This document shows, piece by piece, positions 1 through 9,437 of a stretch of 64,000 bases of DNA. The position numbers were made by a program, and so were the translations under genes. Position 1 is the first letter of the stretch. Each line of letters begins with the position of its first letter. The notes beneath the pieces were generated by a model. It did no database searches and was not told the DNA's origin. It worked only from the letters and a program-made list of their open reading frames with translations. This DNA comes from Calditrichota bacterium (GTDB lineage: Bacteria; Zhuqueibacterota; Zhuqueibacteria; Zhuqueibacterales; Geothermadaptataceae). The DNA is taken from contig QQUE01000007.1 of NCBI GenBank assembly GCA_008501765.1, positions 794,186 to 858,185 on the forward strand, given 5' to 3'.

Positions 1-1596
1 TTTGCCCGGAACGACACCACCAACGATTTCATTGAGAAATTCGAAGCCATCCCCGCGTTTCATTGGTTCGAGGCGAAGATGAACATCTCCATATTGCCCG
101 CGGCCACCACTCTGTTTTTTGTATTTACTTTGGCCTTCAGCTTTCTTGCGGATCGTTTCCCGGTAAGGAATTTTGGGCTCGATGAGTTCAACTTCGACGT
201 GGTATTTTTCTGTAAGCTTGCGGATGATAACATCGAGATGCAATTCCCCTTGTCCCGATAAAATCGTTTGGTGAAGTTCGGGATCAACAGTCACAATAAA
301 AGTTGGGTCTTCTTCGTGCAATGTTGCCAAACCGGTCGCTATTTTATCTTCTTCCCCTTTTTTCTTCGGCTCGATTGCGGTTCTGATAACCGGTTGTGGA
401 AACTCGATTTCAGGCAGGAGAAGTTGTTTGGTTTTTAAGCATAGCGTATTCCCGGTGTGTGTATCTTTCAGTTTCACTGCTGCGCCAATATCCCCCGCTG
501 CAATAGCGGTAACGTCCGTACGTTTTTTACCGTTCATCACATATAACTGCCCGATTTTTTCTCCCTTGTTTCGGCTGGAATTATACACCTCGGAGCTTGC
601 CTGCATGCGGCCAGAATATACACGAAAATAGGTTAATTCACCAAGGTGTTGTTCTGAAATTGTTTTAAAAACTTGCACCGCGAGAGGGCTGTCGGAAGTG
701 GCCGGAAAATTTACCTCGCCTTCGCCGTTCGTCTCCGTTCCCTTCACCTCGGCATTTTTACCCGGTGATGGGCAATATGTGGCTATAAAATCTAATAACT
801 GTTCCGAGCCCATGGCCTGCGCCGCAGCTCCAGCCAAAATTGGAGAGATCGTGCCGCTGATAATTCCTTTTTGCAATCCACTGGTGATATCTTCGTCCGA
901 AAGTTCGCCTTCGTCAAAGAATTTTTCCAGCAAAGCATCGTCTGCCTCTGCAATGGCTTCAACAAGGGTTTCACGTGCTGCGTTAGCCTGATCTTTTAAA
1001 TTATCCGGTATTTCACCAATCGATGCTTTTCCATCGCTATCAAAAGTAATCAATTTCATCTGCAATAAATCAATTATTTTATTAAATACCTCGCCACAAT
1101 TTACCGCAATTTGTACAGGAATTGCTTTTGCGCCAAACGACTCCTGAATACTTGAGACAGCGTTTTCAAAACTGGAATGCTCTTTGTCACACAGATTTAC
1201 AAAAAACACACTGGATACATTTTTCTTGGTCACATATTTAAATGTTGTCTCGGTTCCAACTTCAACTCCAGCGACGGCATTTATGAGCACAACCGCGGTC
1301 TCAACCACCCCGAGTGCCCCAACCACTTCACCGATAAAATCCGAATATCCCGGTGTGTCGACTATATTAATTTTGCTATCGTTCCAAATGCAATGCAGCA
1401 AGGAAGTTGAGATTGAAAACTTGCGATTTATTTCGTCAACATGATAGTCAGAGACTGTGGATCCGTCATCAATTGTCCCCATACGGTTAATCGCTTTGGC
1501 CGAATAGAGCATAGCTTCAGCAAGCGATGATTTTCCAACAGTCGCATGTGAGATTAGAGCAACGTTCCTGATCTTTTCTGTTGAATACTCTTTCAA
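1..1596 (-). CDS. EF-G-like translational GTPase, C-terminus cut by window edge
   Basis: This is 532 codons of an EF-G-like GTPase whose C-terminal part lies beyond base 1. It begins at TTG (1596-1594) preceded by GGAGG at about 5 bases. The first residues read LKEYSTEKIRNVALISH. G1 is ATVGKSS, G3 is DTPGYSDF, and the translation continues through the elongation-factor domains to domain IV, where the window cuts it at an IVGG motif. G4 is NLCD where canonical EF-G has NKxD, and G1 lacks the usual GHxDAGKT. These features match the EF-G-like paralogue family (EF-G2 type) rather than the main fusA, which normally sits in the str operon. The role would be GTP-dependent action on the ribosome, but a specialised function is likely. 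It stands alone; the next gene leftward is not visible. Confidence 0.85.
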   Translation of the reverse strand, partial: MKEYSTEKIRNVALISHATVGKSSLAEAMLYSAKAINRMGTIDDGSTVSDYHVDEINRKFSISTSLLHCIWNDSKINIVDTPGYSDFIGEVVGALGVVETAVVLINAVAGVEVGTETTFKYVTKKNVSSVFFVNLCDKEHSSFENAVSSIQESFGAKAIPVQIAVNCGEVFNKIIDLLQMKLITFDSDGKASIGEIPDNLKDQANAARETLVEAIAEADDALLEKFFDEGELSDEDITSGLQKGIISGTISPILAGAAAQAMGSEQLLDFIATYCPSPGKNAEVKGTETNGEGEVNFPATSDSPLAVQVFKTISEQHLGELTYFRVYSGRMQASSEVYNSSRNKGEKIGQLYVMNGKKRTDVTAIAAGDIGAAVKLKDTHTGNTLCLKTKQLLLPEIEFPQPVIRTAIEPKKKGEEDKIATGLATLHEEDPTFIVTVDPELHQTILSGQGELHLDVIIRKLTEKYHVEVELIEPKIPYRETIRKKAEGQSKYKKQSGGRGQYGDVHLRLEPMKRGDGFEFLNEIVGGVVPGK

Positions 1597-1851
1597 AATT
1601 GCCTCCCCTGTTTTCACAGGCTTTAAAACTTCAGAAATTTAGTTATCTGTTTTTGGATACATTGCAATACTTTATCTTTTACCGTAAAATCTGTTCGAAT
1701 GGGGAAATTTGTTGCCGCTAAAGTTTGTACTTTCAAACGAACGACGATTAATAAAGCACTGCAATGCAGCCATACTATCTTGTAAACCTATATGAAAATG
1801 GATTCCAGACTGACGAAGAAATCCGAGGTTTCTAAATCATGAAAATATTGT

Positions 1852-3366
1852 TCACTTTTCTCGCAATGCCCTTTTTAAAATTTTGCCCGAACTGCTTCTT
1901 GGCAATTGATCGAGAAAATCAAATTTTTCGGGACATTTATAAGCAGCCATTTTATCTGTGCAATATTCTTTCAGTTCATCTGCGGTGGCTTTCTCACCTG
2001 GCTTCAAAACGAGAAACGCGGTAATGCATTCATGGGAATCGTTCTTAGCAATACCAACTACCGCAGATTGCTGCACTTTTGGGTGTGCATTCAATACTTT
2101 TTCGATTTCTTTTGGATAAACGTGAAAACCGCCCTTGAGTATTAAATCTTTTTTTCTATCAACGAGACAGAGGTAGCCATCAGCGTCAATTTTACCAACA
2201 TCCCCCGTATTAAGCCACCCATTGCTAAAAACGGCTTTGGTCGCCTCCGGGCGATTGAGATAATATTTCATCACCTGCTTGCTTCGAATCATGATTTCAC
2301 CAATATCACCCGGCGCAACCTGGTGCTGCTCGTCATCGACTATTTTCAAATCGATTTCCGGAAGCGGCCAGCCAACCGTGCCGTGTTTTTGCTCGCGATA
2401 GATTCGATTTGACGCCACCAATGGCGAACATTCCGAGAGACCGTAGCCCTCGATTATTGGCACTTTTAACTTTTTTTGGAATTGAGTGAATGTTCTTTCG
2501 GACAGCGGCGCACCACTGGATAAACAAAGCCGTAAATTATGCTCGATCGGCCCATCAGGCATTCCATCAAGGACGGTATCAAAAATAGATGGCACGCCCG
2601 GCAAAACAGTTATTTTTCCCTTTTCGATGGCTTCAATAACGCGGTCACTCTCAAATTTGGGGAGCAGAACAAAAGATCCTCCAACGGAGAGCGGCACATT
2701 CATGGCTAAAATCTGCCCAAATGAATTGAAAAGTGGAAGGGCTGCAAGCACATGGTCTGCGCTGTTAAAGAGGAATGTTTCGGCGATATTTTGAACGGTT
2801 TGTACCAAACTGATATTTGACAGGGCTGCCCCGCGTGCCTGGCTTCCAATACCTGCCGTATAAAACACCAGGGCAACGTCATCATCATTAACTTCAGCGC
2901 GTGCCGGCACCGGGCGTGTCTTTCGCCAAATTTCACCTAAATTTATACCACCTTGTGGTGTTGAATCGCCAATGTACAATTGATATTTACAATTATCGAG
3001 ATCCTCGACTGCAGGAATAATCACATTGGCAAATTTATCCCATGCGATGATTGCATGAGCTTCAGAATCACCGAGAATGTGATTTAATTCAGTACTTTTA
3101 AGAAGAATATTCAGGGGAATGATTTCAATACCCTGGCGCAGCAATGCGTAATAGAGGAAGGCATAGTCGGGAGTGTTGGGCAGCATAATCGCGGCTCGCA
3201 TGCCGCGTCGTAAGCCCAGTGCATCAATCCCGGCAGCGACCTCTTCGACATGCGTTATAAATTCATTAAAGGTGTAGGATTGATTCTGATATCTTAGGGC
3301 TGTATTATTTCCGTATGTCTTGGCATTTTCATACAGGAAATCGACAATTGAATTACCACTGGTCAT
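1852..3366 (-). CDS. AMP-forming acyl-CoA ligase / acyl-adenylate synthetase family protein
   Basis: This 504-residue ANL-superfamily enzyme would activate a fatty or other carboxylic acid as acyl-AMP and pass it to CoA. The YGLSE motif (A5), the NTGDVG motif (A7), the DRKKDLILKGG hinge and the C-terminal SSGKILKR with the catalytic Lys are all present. The ATP-binding P-loop is degenerate: TAGIGSQARG stands where TSGTTGxPKG is expected, so catalytic competence is uncertain. The ATG overlaps the stop of the upstream SpoIIE-type phosphatase gene by four bases (ATGA), which suggests translational coupling and places the enzyme under the same control. A 255-bp gap without a clear gene separates it from the EF-G-like gene. 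The family is certain; the substrate is not known. Confidence 0.88.
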   Translation of the reverse strand: MTSGNSIVDFLYENAKTYGNNTALRYQNQSYTFNEFITHVEEVAAGIDALGLRRGMRAAIMLPNTPDYAFLYYALLRQGIEIIPLNILLKSTELNHILGDSEAHAIIAWDKFANVIIPAVEDLDNCKYQLYIGDSTPQGGINLGEIWRKTRPVPARAEVNDDDVALVFYTAGIGSQARGAALSNISLVQTVQNIAETFLFNSADHVLAALPLFNSFGQILAMNVPLSVGGSFVLLPKFESDRVIEAIEKGKITVLPGVPSIFDTVLDGMPDGPIEHNLRLCLSSGAPLSERTFTQFQKKLKVPIIEGYGLSECSPLVASNRIYREQKHGTVGWPLPEIDLKIVDDEQHQVAPGDIGEIMIRSKQVMKYYLNRPEATKAVFSNGWLNTGDVGKIDADGYLCLVDRKKDLILKGGFHVYPKEIEKVLNAHPKVQQSAVVGIAKNDSHECITAFLVLKPGEKATADELKEYCTDKMAAYKCPEKFDFLDQLPRSSSGKILKRALREK

Positions 3367-5111
3367 TTTTTATACTTTGCAACTACGATTGTTATATCAT
3401 CCTGATGAACGGTTCGACCACTAAATAATTTTAACTCTTCAAGAATTTGGTTTTTAATTCCCGCAGGATTTTTAGTATTTGCATCCGCTATGACATCGAG
3501 TAATCGCTGCAAGCCAAACTGTTCATCCTTATCGTTTTCTGCCTCCGTAACACCATCAGAATATGCAACTAACACATCTCCTGGTTCAAACGCAAGAATT
3601 TTTTTAGAATATTTGGCATCTTTCATTAAACCAAGGACTATTCCAGTTGCATCGAGCAATTCGTGCGTCCCATTTGCATGAAAAACAATGGCCGGATTGT
3701 GTCCGGCGCTGCAATATTCGATCTTTCTTTCCACCGGCTGAATCACCGAATGAAAAAAGGTAGCAAAACGTCCAACCTCGATAGTCTCTGCAAATTGGCG
3801 ATTCACAAGTTCAAGAAGTTCGTTGACTTCCAGGCTTCGCCTGATTTCGGTTCGATAAATTGCCTGCAATGTGGCCATGAGAATTGCACCGGAAACCCCT
3901 TTTCCTGCAATATCTCCCACGGAAAGAATGATGTTCCCATTGTTAAGCTGAAGAACGTTGTAAAGATCCCCGCCGACTTGCTTGCTGGGTTTATTAAAAG
4001 CAGAAAACTGGATCCATTCAGAATTGGGCAAACGGCGCTGCAACAATGCTTTTTGAATTTTCTTGGCGACTTGTAAATCTTTGTCCAATTCACGTTTCTG
4101 CAGTGTTTGCCTATACAATCGCGCATTTTGTAAAGCGATGCTCGCCGAACTGGCAAAAGCTTCTAATAACTGCAATTGCTGCTGACTGAATGCCCGCAAA
4201 CGAATGCTGCTCAAAGTAAAAACGCCGATGGTTTTACTACCGATTTTAATCGGCACAGAAACTTCACTTTTAACCAGCTTGTCGGCAACCACATAGCGTT
4301 TTTCCTTTGTCACATCCGGGATAATCATCGCTTTGCCGGTTTGTGCAACCCAACCGGTAATGCCCTGATTTAATTTCAAATGCAACCGATCACGTGCATC
4401 ATCAGCAAAACCATGCGCGATTTCATATTCAAACTTACCCGTCTCCTGATTGATCAAAAAGATGACCGCCATATTGTATTGAACAACTTCTCGCAATGCG
4501 ACAACCATCTGCTGCAGAATATGTTCGACTTTTAAGGAAGAGCTTAGCTTTTGTGCTATTTTTAATAATGTATCGCGTTCTGCGACATCGAGCTCCGTGC
4601 GATCCTTCTGTTCTTCATCCGTTAATAATTTAAGCGCTGTGCCGGATAATTCTGGCCAAATTTTAGCGAGTTGAGGAGTTAGCAGATTTATTTTCTTTTT
4701 AAAGATGAGCAGATAAAAACCTGCCAGTTTCGGGCCATTATTGAGGCAGAGAATCAGAAAATACGATTCACCATGTTTTGACCGGGTGCCGAATACAGAT
4801 AATGGCGAAGCCGGAAGCCTGTTCTTTGGGAGTAATTTAAACTGAGATTGTTCGATGAATTTGAACACTTTTGATGTCGCCTTAAAAGAGAATGGCTGGT
4901 CATCCTCTTCGGATGGGAAAAATGGAAATTGCTCAAACTGAGATTCAGATAATTTTGACTTTTTGTATAAAAAAAAGAGAGCTGAATCAGCTCTCAAAGA
5001 AATTTGCAAATCATAGCCGAACGATTGGAATAGAATTTCATTTCGACTCAGTAAAGAGTATTTTTTTTCGATATCAGCGAGGTGCTGCACCTGATTATTA
5101 ATAATGTCCAA
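3363..5111 (-). CDS. GAF-domain SpoIIE/PP2C-type serine phosphatase (RsbU-like)
   Basis: This 582-residue protein has an N-terminal region of about 180 residues without a recognised fold, a GAF domain at about 185-335 and a C-terminal PP2C-type SpoIIE phosphatase domain at about 365-580. The metal-binding phosphatase motifs are visible: GGDLYNV, VGDIAGKGVSGA, AYSDGVTEA and the final DDITIVV. In known systems such enzymes dephosphorylate a STAS anti-sigma antagonist, and a STAS gene lies 18-19 bases upstream. It starts at TTG (5111) with an AGGTGAG ribosome site; the first ATG would remove part of the N-terminus. It has no HATPase kinase partner nearby, so the anti-sigma kinase must be elsewhere. 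The GAF domain suggests control by a small ligand. Confidence 0.92.
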   Translation of the reverse strand: MDIINNQVQHLADIEKKYSLLSRNEILFQSFGYDLQISLRADSALFFLYKKSKLSESQFEQFPFFPSEEDDQPFSFKATSKVFKFIEQSQFKLLPKNRLPASPLSVFGTRSKHGESYFLILCLNNGPKLAGFYLLIFKKKINLLTPQLAKIWPELSGTALKLLTDEEQKDRTELDVAERDTLLKIAQKLSSSLKVEHILQQMVVALREVVQYNMAVIFLINQETGKFEYEIAHGFADDARDRLHLKLNQGITGWVAQTGKAMIIPDVTKEKRYVVADKLVKSEVSVPIKIGSKTIGVFTLSSIRLRAFSQQQLQLLEAFASSASIALQNARLYRQTLQKRELDKDLQVAKKIQKALLQRRLPNSEWIQFSAFNKPSKQVGGDLYNVLQLNNGNIILSVGDIAGKGVSGAILMATLQAIYRTEIRRSLEVNELLELVNRQFAETIEVGRFATFFHSVIQPVERKIEYCSAGHNPAIVFHANGTHELLDATGIVLGLMKDAKYSKKILAFEPGDVLVAYSDGVTEAENDKDEQFGLQRLLDVIADANTKNPAGIKNQILEELKLFSGRTVHQDDITIVVAKYKK

Positions 5112-5129
5112 ATGAACTCACCTGTAAGG

Positions 5130-5468
5130 CTAAAAACTATGTGCCGCGTCTGCTGCCGTAGCTGCGATATCAAAAATCGTATTTAACTTCGTCATGACGA
5201 GGATGCCCTTCATATTTTCGTTTAAGGCAGCCAATTTCAATTCACCACCCTTGCCTTTTATGGATGATAAATTCGATATGAGAATCCCTAAACCTGAGCT
5301 GTTCATGCGCGTTACTTTTTCCATATCAAATACAATTTTTTTTGTATTTTGATTTAAAAGATTATAAACTTCATTTCTAATCGTATCTGATGCAGGGGGG
5401 CCGCCCATCAATTTGCCATCAAGTTTGACTACAGCAACGTCGCCAAGCATGTCAGTTTTAAGCTTCAT
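5130..5468 (-). CDS. STAS-domain anti-sigma factor antagonist
   Basis: This 112-residue single STAS domain protein is an anti-anti-sigma factor of the SpoIIAA/RsbV type. The MNSSGLGIL segment holds the serine that the partner kinase phosphorylates in this family, and the flanking VVKLDGKL and IVFDMEKVTR strands match the fold. I chose ATG at 5468 because GGAGG lies 5 bases before it; the frame can also open at GTG 5480, which is itself part of that ribosome site. It is the first gene of an operon with the SpoIIE phosphatase and the acyl-AMP ligase, so phosphatase and substrate are co-expressed. No anti-sigma kinase or sigma factor gene is in the window. Confidence 0.9.
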   Translation of the reverse strand: MKLKTDMLGDVAVVKLDGKLMGGPPASDTIRNEVYNLLNQNTKKIVFDMEKVTRMNSSGLGILISNLSSIKGKGGELKLAALNENMKGILVMTKLNTIFDIAATAADAAHSF

Positions 5469-5684
5469 CCATTCCTCCACAATATCTATAAATTATTTGC
5501 GTGCCTGATTGAACTCTATGTTTTAATTGACTTTCATTGTAGTACAAAAGCCATAAAAAGTCAAGAAAAATTATCAGTAGCCCTCAGCATATTGCATTAG
5601 ATTATCTATTTCATTTTTTAATTTCAATTAATCAGTGAGCATTCATTTTTTTGTCATTTTTTTGTTTTTATTTTAAATTAACTA

Positions 5685-5713
5685 TTGACATATTGATTCC
5701 GTTTATATATATT
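5685..5713 (+). promoter_or_regulatory. sigma70-type promoter for rpsT
   Basis: TTGACA (5685-5690) and TATATT (5708-5713) are separated by exactly 17 bases and lie 57 bases before the rpsT start. This is the clearest housekeeping promoter in the window. The region before it is very AT-rich, which may act as an UP element. Confidence 0.75.
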
Positions 5714-5769
5714 TAACACTGCAAATTTAAAAGAAATAAGAATACATATGAAACAAAACGAGAGAGTAC

Positions 5770-6024
5770 ATGGCTCACCATAAATCGGCAATTAAAAGAA
5801 TCCAGATTAGTGCCAAACAGCAAGCGAGCAATAAGCACTACAAGACTTTAATGAAAAATGCGACTAAAGACGTGTTAGCAGCATCGAATGGTGCTGAAGG
5901 GCAAGAAAAACTTATCAAAGCAATTAAAATTCTGGACAAGAACGCTGGCCGAAAAATAATTCACAAGAATAAAGCCGCAAACCAGAAATCTCGACTGACA
6001 AAATTTGTTAATTCCTTAGCCTAA
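5770..6024 (+). CDS. rpsT: 30S ribosomal protein S20
   Basis: This 84-residue, lysine-rich, all-helical protein starts MAHHKSAIKRI and contains the family segment NKAANQKSRLTKF near the C-terminus. S20 binds 16S rRNA early in 30S assembly. The length is normal for the family. It is a single-gene unit with its own sigma70 promoter and a terminator-like structure downstream, and is the only plus-strand gene among minus-strand neighbours in the first 27 kb. Confidence 0.97.
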   Translation: MAHHKSAIKRIQISAKQQASNKHYKTLMKNATKDVLAASNGAEGQEKLIKAIKILDKNAGRKIIHKNKAANQKSRLTKFVNSLA

Positions 6025-6047
6025 GCGCTAAGTTTAAAAATATAAAA

Positions 6048-6119
6048 AGAGCCGGGTGCGATAGTCTCTGATGGTAACTCCCCCTAATTCCTGACGAGCC
6101 GCCCCGGTTCTTTTTTTTT
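6048..6119 (+). terminator. rpsT terminator with a long apical region
   Basis: AGAGCCGGG (6048-6056) pairs with CCCGGTTCT (6103-6111), one G-T wobble, and nine T follow at 6111-6119. The U-tract fits a Rho-independent terminator, but the loop of 46 bases is far longer than usual and may hold its own structure. The rest of 6025-6332 shows no gene that I can support. Confidence 0.65.
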
Positions 6120-6332
6120 GCCTAAATCTGCAAAAGCCAATCCCGATTTTCCGCAAGTAAGTGCAACTCTCCCCCGCTTTCAATCGAATTCTGACAAAAA
6201 AATCCCCGAAAAAAAATATTCAAATCAGCATGCTCGTGTAGTAAATTACATTTGCGATGAGATCGGAAATTATTTTCCAGGGATCATTTCACGCGTCGAA
6301 ATCTGTTGACGACATTTACTTCTTAAATCATA

Positions 6333-7811
6333 TTAACTCGTGCTCACGCGATAGTTGGGAGCTTCCTGTGCAATCATGATATCGTGTGGGTGGCTTTCAC
6401 GCAATCCGGCTGCTGTCATGCGCAGAAACCTGGATTTTATTTGCATTTCTTCGATGGTTGCCGCTCCGCAATAACCCATCGAGGCACGCAACCCGCCGAT
6501 CATTTGATACACGACATCGCCGAGTTTGCCGCGATACGGAACACGTCCCTCGACACCTTCAGGGACCAATTTTTTTAGATTCGATTCTCCCTCCTGAAAA
6601 TAGCGATCTTTACTACCCTCTTTCATGGCTGCCAGCGACCCCATCGCCCGGTAGACTTTGTAAGCACGCCCTTCCATGTAGCTCAATTCGCCCGGGCTTT
6701 CTTCGGTTCCGGCAAGCAAATTTCCCAACATCACAGAATCGGCTCCTGCGGCAATCGCTTTGGCGATATCTCCAGTTTGTTTAATGCCGCCGTCCGCGAT
6801 GAGCGGAATGCCGTATTTTTTGCAAACTGAAGCGCAATCAAAAATTGCTGTGACCTGTGGCACCCCAACCCCTGCGATGATGCGGGTAGTACAAATTGAA
6901 CCGGGTCCAATGCCAACTTTCACAGCATCAACACCAGCATCAACTAATGCCTGAGCAGCGTCCGTAGTTGCAATATTTCCCGCAATAATTTGCACGCGAT
7001 CACCATATTTTGCTTTTAATTTCTCCACAGTTTTCAGCACACCAACTGAATGCCCGTGCGCTGTATCCACTACCAGAACGTCAACCAATGAATCGACCAA
7101 AGCATCTGCACGTTCAAAAACATCCTGAGAAACGCCAATGGCTGCGCCAACAATCAGCCGGCCGTGCGCATCTTTTGCTGCGGCCGGATGTTCCTTCTTT
7201 TTCTGAATATCTTTGACCGTGATCAATCCCTTTAAAACACCTTTGCTGTCCACAACCAATAATTTTTCAATGCGATGTTTTTGCAGAATTTTTTCCGCTT
7301 CGTCAAGTGTGGTGCCTTCAGTGGTCGTAACAAGATTGGTTTTCGTCATAACCTCTTTGATAGCACGGGTGGCCTTCACCTCAAAGCGCAAATCCCGATT
7401 GGTTAAAATTCCGACCAGTTTACCATCATCGACTACAGGGATACCGGATATGCTGTATTTTTCCATGAGTTCCTGTGCGTCAAAGATTTTTTTGTTGGAA
7501 TGCAGCGTAATCGGATTATAAATCATGCCGCTTTCCGATCGTTTCACCCTGTCCACTTCACCCGCCTGATCTTTGATCGAAAAGTTTTTGTGGATAATTC
7601 CAATGCCACCATCTCTGGCCAAAGCGATTGCTTGCCTCGATTCAGTCACCGAATCCATTGCAGCACTAACCAGGGGAATATTCAAATTGATTTTTTTGGT
7701 GAGACGGGTTTGAACATTAACATCCCGTGGTAGCACTTCCGATCGTTGTGGAACCAACAAAATGTCATCAAATGTTAATCCTTCGCCAAGAATTTTATTT
7801 TCCATGCTCAT
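6333..7811 (-). CDS. guaB: inosine-5'-monophosphate dehydrogenase
   Basis: IMPDH oxidises IMP to XMP with NAD, the committed step of GMP synthesis. The catalytic loop [10 protein letters not shown] with the nucleophilic Cys, the ADGGI phosphate-binding segment and the mobile flap with YRGKLGDV are all present. Two CBS domains (about residues 95-210 of the chosen protein) sit in the usual place between the first strands of the TIM barrel. I start at ATG 7811 ([11 protein letters not shown]..., 492 residues) because this is the normal family length; the frame is open upstream to 7931, but those 40 residues do not look like IMPDH. ATG at 7805 and 7817 are also possible. No purine riboswitch was recognised upstream. 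Confidence 0.96.
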   Translation of the reverse strand: MSMENKILGEGLTFDDILLVPQRSEVLPRDVNVQTRLTKKINLNIPLVSAAMDSVTESRQAIALARDGGIGIIHKNFSIKDQAGEVDRVKRSESGMIYNPITLHSNKKIFDAQELMEKYSISGIPVVDDGKLVGILTNRDLRFEVKATRAIKEVMTKTNLVTTTEGTTLDEAEKILQKHRIEKLLVVDSKGVLKGLITVKDIQKKKEHPAAAKDAHGRLIVGAAIGVSQDVFERADALVDSLVDVLVVDTAHGHSVGVLKTVEKLKAKYGDRVQIIAGNIATTDAAQALVDAGVDAVKVGIGPGSICTTRIIAGVGVPQVTAIFDCASVCKKYGIPLIADGGIKQTGDIAKAIAAGADSVMLGNLLAGTEESPGELSYMEGRAYKVYRAMGSLAAMKEGSKDRYFQEGESNLKKLVPEGVEGRVPYRGKLGDVVYQMIGGLRASMGYCGAATIEEMQIKSRFLRMTAAGLRESHPHDIMIAQEAPNYRVSTS

Positions 7812-8120
7812 AATCATCTTTCTCAATTTTGCATGATAAGGGTTTGGTGGTAACTGAAATAAAAATTTTCCACGAGCGGCTGAATTAAATCTTTCAATAT
7901 CACGCCGTGAGGATTCTGAAATACCGGTCACTAAATACAGGAATGTGGCAACACCACAGGCGGAAAAAATAATTGCTGATAGTAAGCATATTTTGTAAGA
8001 TTGTCAACCCATTTAGGTAAGGAATTTTAAGTCAGAGCTACTTAATTTTCAAATAAAACCAAGTAAAACCAACTTACTTCTCAGGTTGGAAATGGAGGAA
8101 ATGAGTGTTTAAATTCTAAA
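7812..8120. other. gap between guaB and the signalling block
   Basis: About 309 bp without a supported gene. It should carry the guaB promoter and the end of the minus-strand signalling block. AAGTAA (8061-8066) and TTACTT (8074-8079) form a short hairpin which, read on the minus strand, is followed by a T-rich stretch; it is only a weak terminator candidate. Confidence 0.4.
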
Positions 8121-9311
8121 TCAATACATTCCGAAAAGCTTACGGAGCTTTGCGACAAAAGGCGTTTTTATGAGGTGGATTTCTTCAACTTCATCATCGA
8201 TATCGTTTATATCTTGCAGATTAATCTCATCGAAAGGCGAGCGACGTTCATTGGCAAATACTTTTGTATTAAATTCGGACCGGAGAGAAGTGAGTTTTGT
8301 TAGCGGCAACTCGTGATTATTTACGAACTCCCGCAATAGAAGATTACACTCTTGCAGAACATCAATTGCCTCAGCCGCATGATCACTGCGGAGTTTTTCG
8401 TTGGCAATGCGTTCCATCGGATAGATGATCTCGGCTATTGGCTGCATGGCCTCAGCTTCGGATATCTGGCGTAAATCCGTGCAGGATTCTTTTATTTCCT
8501 GAATAGCGATGGTCGAATTGTCTCCATCCTCTTTTATTTTGCAGATGGCGCTATCGATTTGGTCAAGGTCGGCAACTACTTTTTGCATTGTAATATCATC
8601 GAGTGTGCTTTCGATAATTGTTACGCCACCCTCTTCAAAAGCCTGCATGTAATCTGGAAGATGGTCCTGGTCATCAATTTCGTCGATCTCTTCAAATTCT
8701 TCGGCTATCTCCTCCTCATCAAGCGGCAAATTCTGTTGATGGGATTGATCTTCGGCTGTTTTTTTAACTTTCGGAACAGCCGTAAATTCCTTAATTTCAA
8801 ATTGATTTAATGTTGCATCAGATTGCAGGCTGCTGCGGTTTCTAATTGGAACCGCATACTCATCACTTTCATCATCATTTTCTTCCAAAGAAGCAAAGTC
8901 ATCGATTTGGAAATCCATTTTTGTATTTGTCTCATCGATAAAAGCTTTTGCCGAACTCCCTTCCGAGAGCTCAACCACCTGCCGCAAAGTTTGCATGACA
9001 TTATCGAGCCGTTTGCGCGTTTTTTCCAGAGAATCAGCCCCATTTATCGAACAAGAACGGGCTGCAGTGAACATACGCTCCGCGATCGCCTCCACGCCAT
9101 CGTAGCCATGAATCATACCCAAATCCATTATTCGTGTGCACCCATTAATAATCAGCTGCAATTGGCTTTGAAAATGTCCATTGGTGTCAATTTTTTGCAA
9201 AGCAATTTCAATTTGATCAATATTTTTTGTGACTTCTTCGCGATAGAATATTTCTATCGGATTTTCCTTAGCGCTCATCACCATATTCTCGGTTTTTTTT
9301 ATGCCAAACAT
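8121..9311 (-). CDS. protein with two degenerate HPt (CheA-P1-like) modules
   Basis: I do not know a named family for this 396-residue acidic protein. Residues about 20-115 are helical and align by pattern with the CheA P1/HPt fold: the segment IHGYDGVEAIAERM corresponds to the lGFdxiaeLahxlE helix pair, but no histidine stands at the phosphorylation position. Residues about 240-335 form a second similar unit (IKESCTDLRQ...MQPIAEIIYPMERI), also without it. An acidic linker (about 135-235) lies between them. The C-terminus ends in a short basic segment (KLRKLFGMY). It is the last gene of the pseudo-HPt / FtsZ / pseudo-HPt set. The ATG at 9311 follows immediately after a stop codon in the shifted ftsZ frame. 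No ribosome site of its own is evident, consistent with coupled translation. The HPt reading is inference from residue pattern. Confidence 0.75.
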   Translation of the reverse strand: MFGIKKTENMVMSAKENPIEIFYREEVTKNIDQIEIALQKIDTNGHFQSQLQLIINGCTRIMDLGMIHGYDGVEAIAERMFTAARSCSINGADSLEKTRKRLDNVMQTLRQVVELSEGSSAKAFIDETNTKMDFQIDDFASLEENDDESDEYAVPIRNRSSLQSDATLNQFEIKEFTAVPKVKKTAEDQSHQQNLPLDEEEIAEEFEEIDEIDDQDHLPDYMQAFEEGGVTIIESTLDDITMQKVVADLDQIDSAICKIKEDGDNSTIAIQEIKESCTDLRQISEAEAMQPIAEIIYPMERIANEKLRSDHAAEAIDVLQECNLLLREFVNNHELPLTKLTSLRSEFNTKVFANERRSPFDEINLQDINDIDDEVEEIHLIKTPFVAKLRKLFGMY

Positions 9312-9437
9312 TTATTTTTCATTGCGGAGCATCTCTTCATTACCAAGCAGATGCCGGACGTAATTTACCATATCGCCGACTTTGCCTTTTTTCGCTCCTT
9401 TTTGCACAATCACACTCAGATTTTTATTTTTTTTTTT
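9312..9437 (-). other. A11 slippage site and open extension of the ftsZ frame
   Basis: The ftsZ reading frame meets eleven consecutive A on the minus strand (plus-strand T at 9427-9437) and stops a few codons later at 9418-9416. If one A is added, or one base is re-read, the frame stays open for about 38 residues including SVIVQKGAKKGKVGDMVNYV and ends at TAA 9314-9312, directly before the next ATG at 9311. The extension looks protein-coding and would fill a gap that is otherwise unexplained. It is either a homopolymer-length error in the assembly or real slippage. Confidence 0.7.

Noticed and set aside
6118-6309. Open frame of 63 codons after rpsT
   Set aside because: It starts at TTG inside the terminator's T-run, has no ribosome site and no protein-like pattern.
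7812-7931. N-terminal extension of guaB
   Set aside because: The extra 40 residues have no IMPDH likeness; the family begins at the MENKILGEG region.
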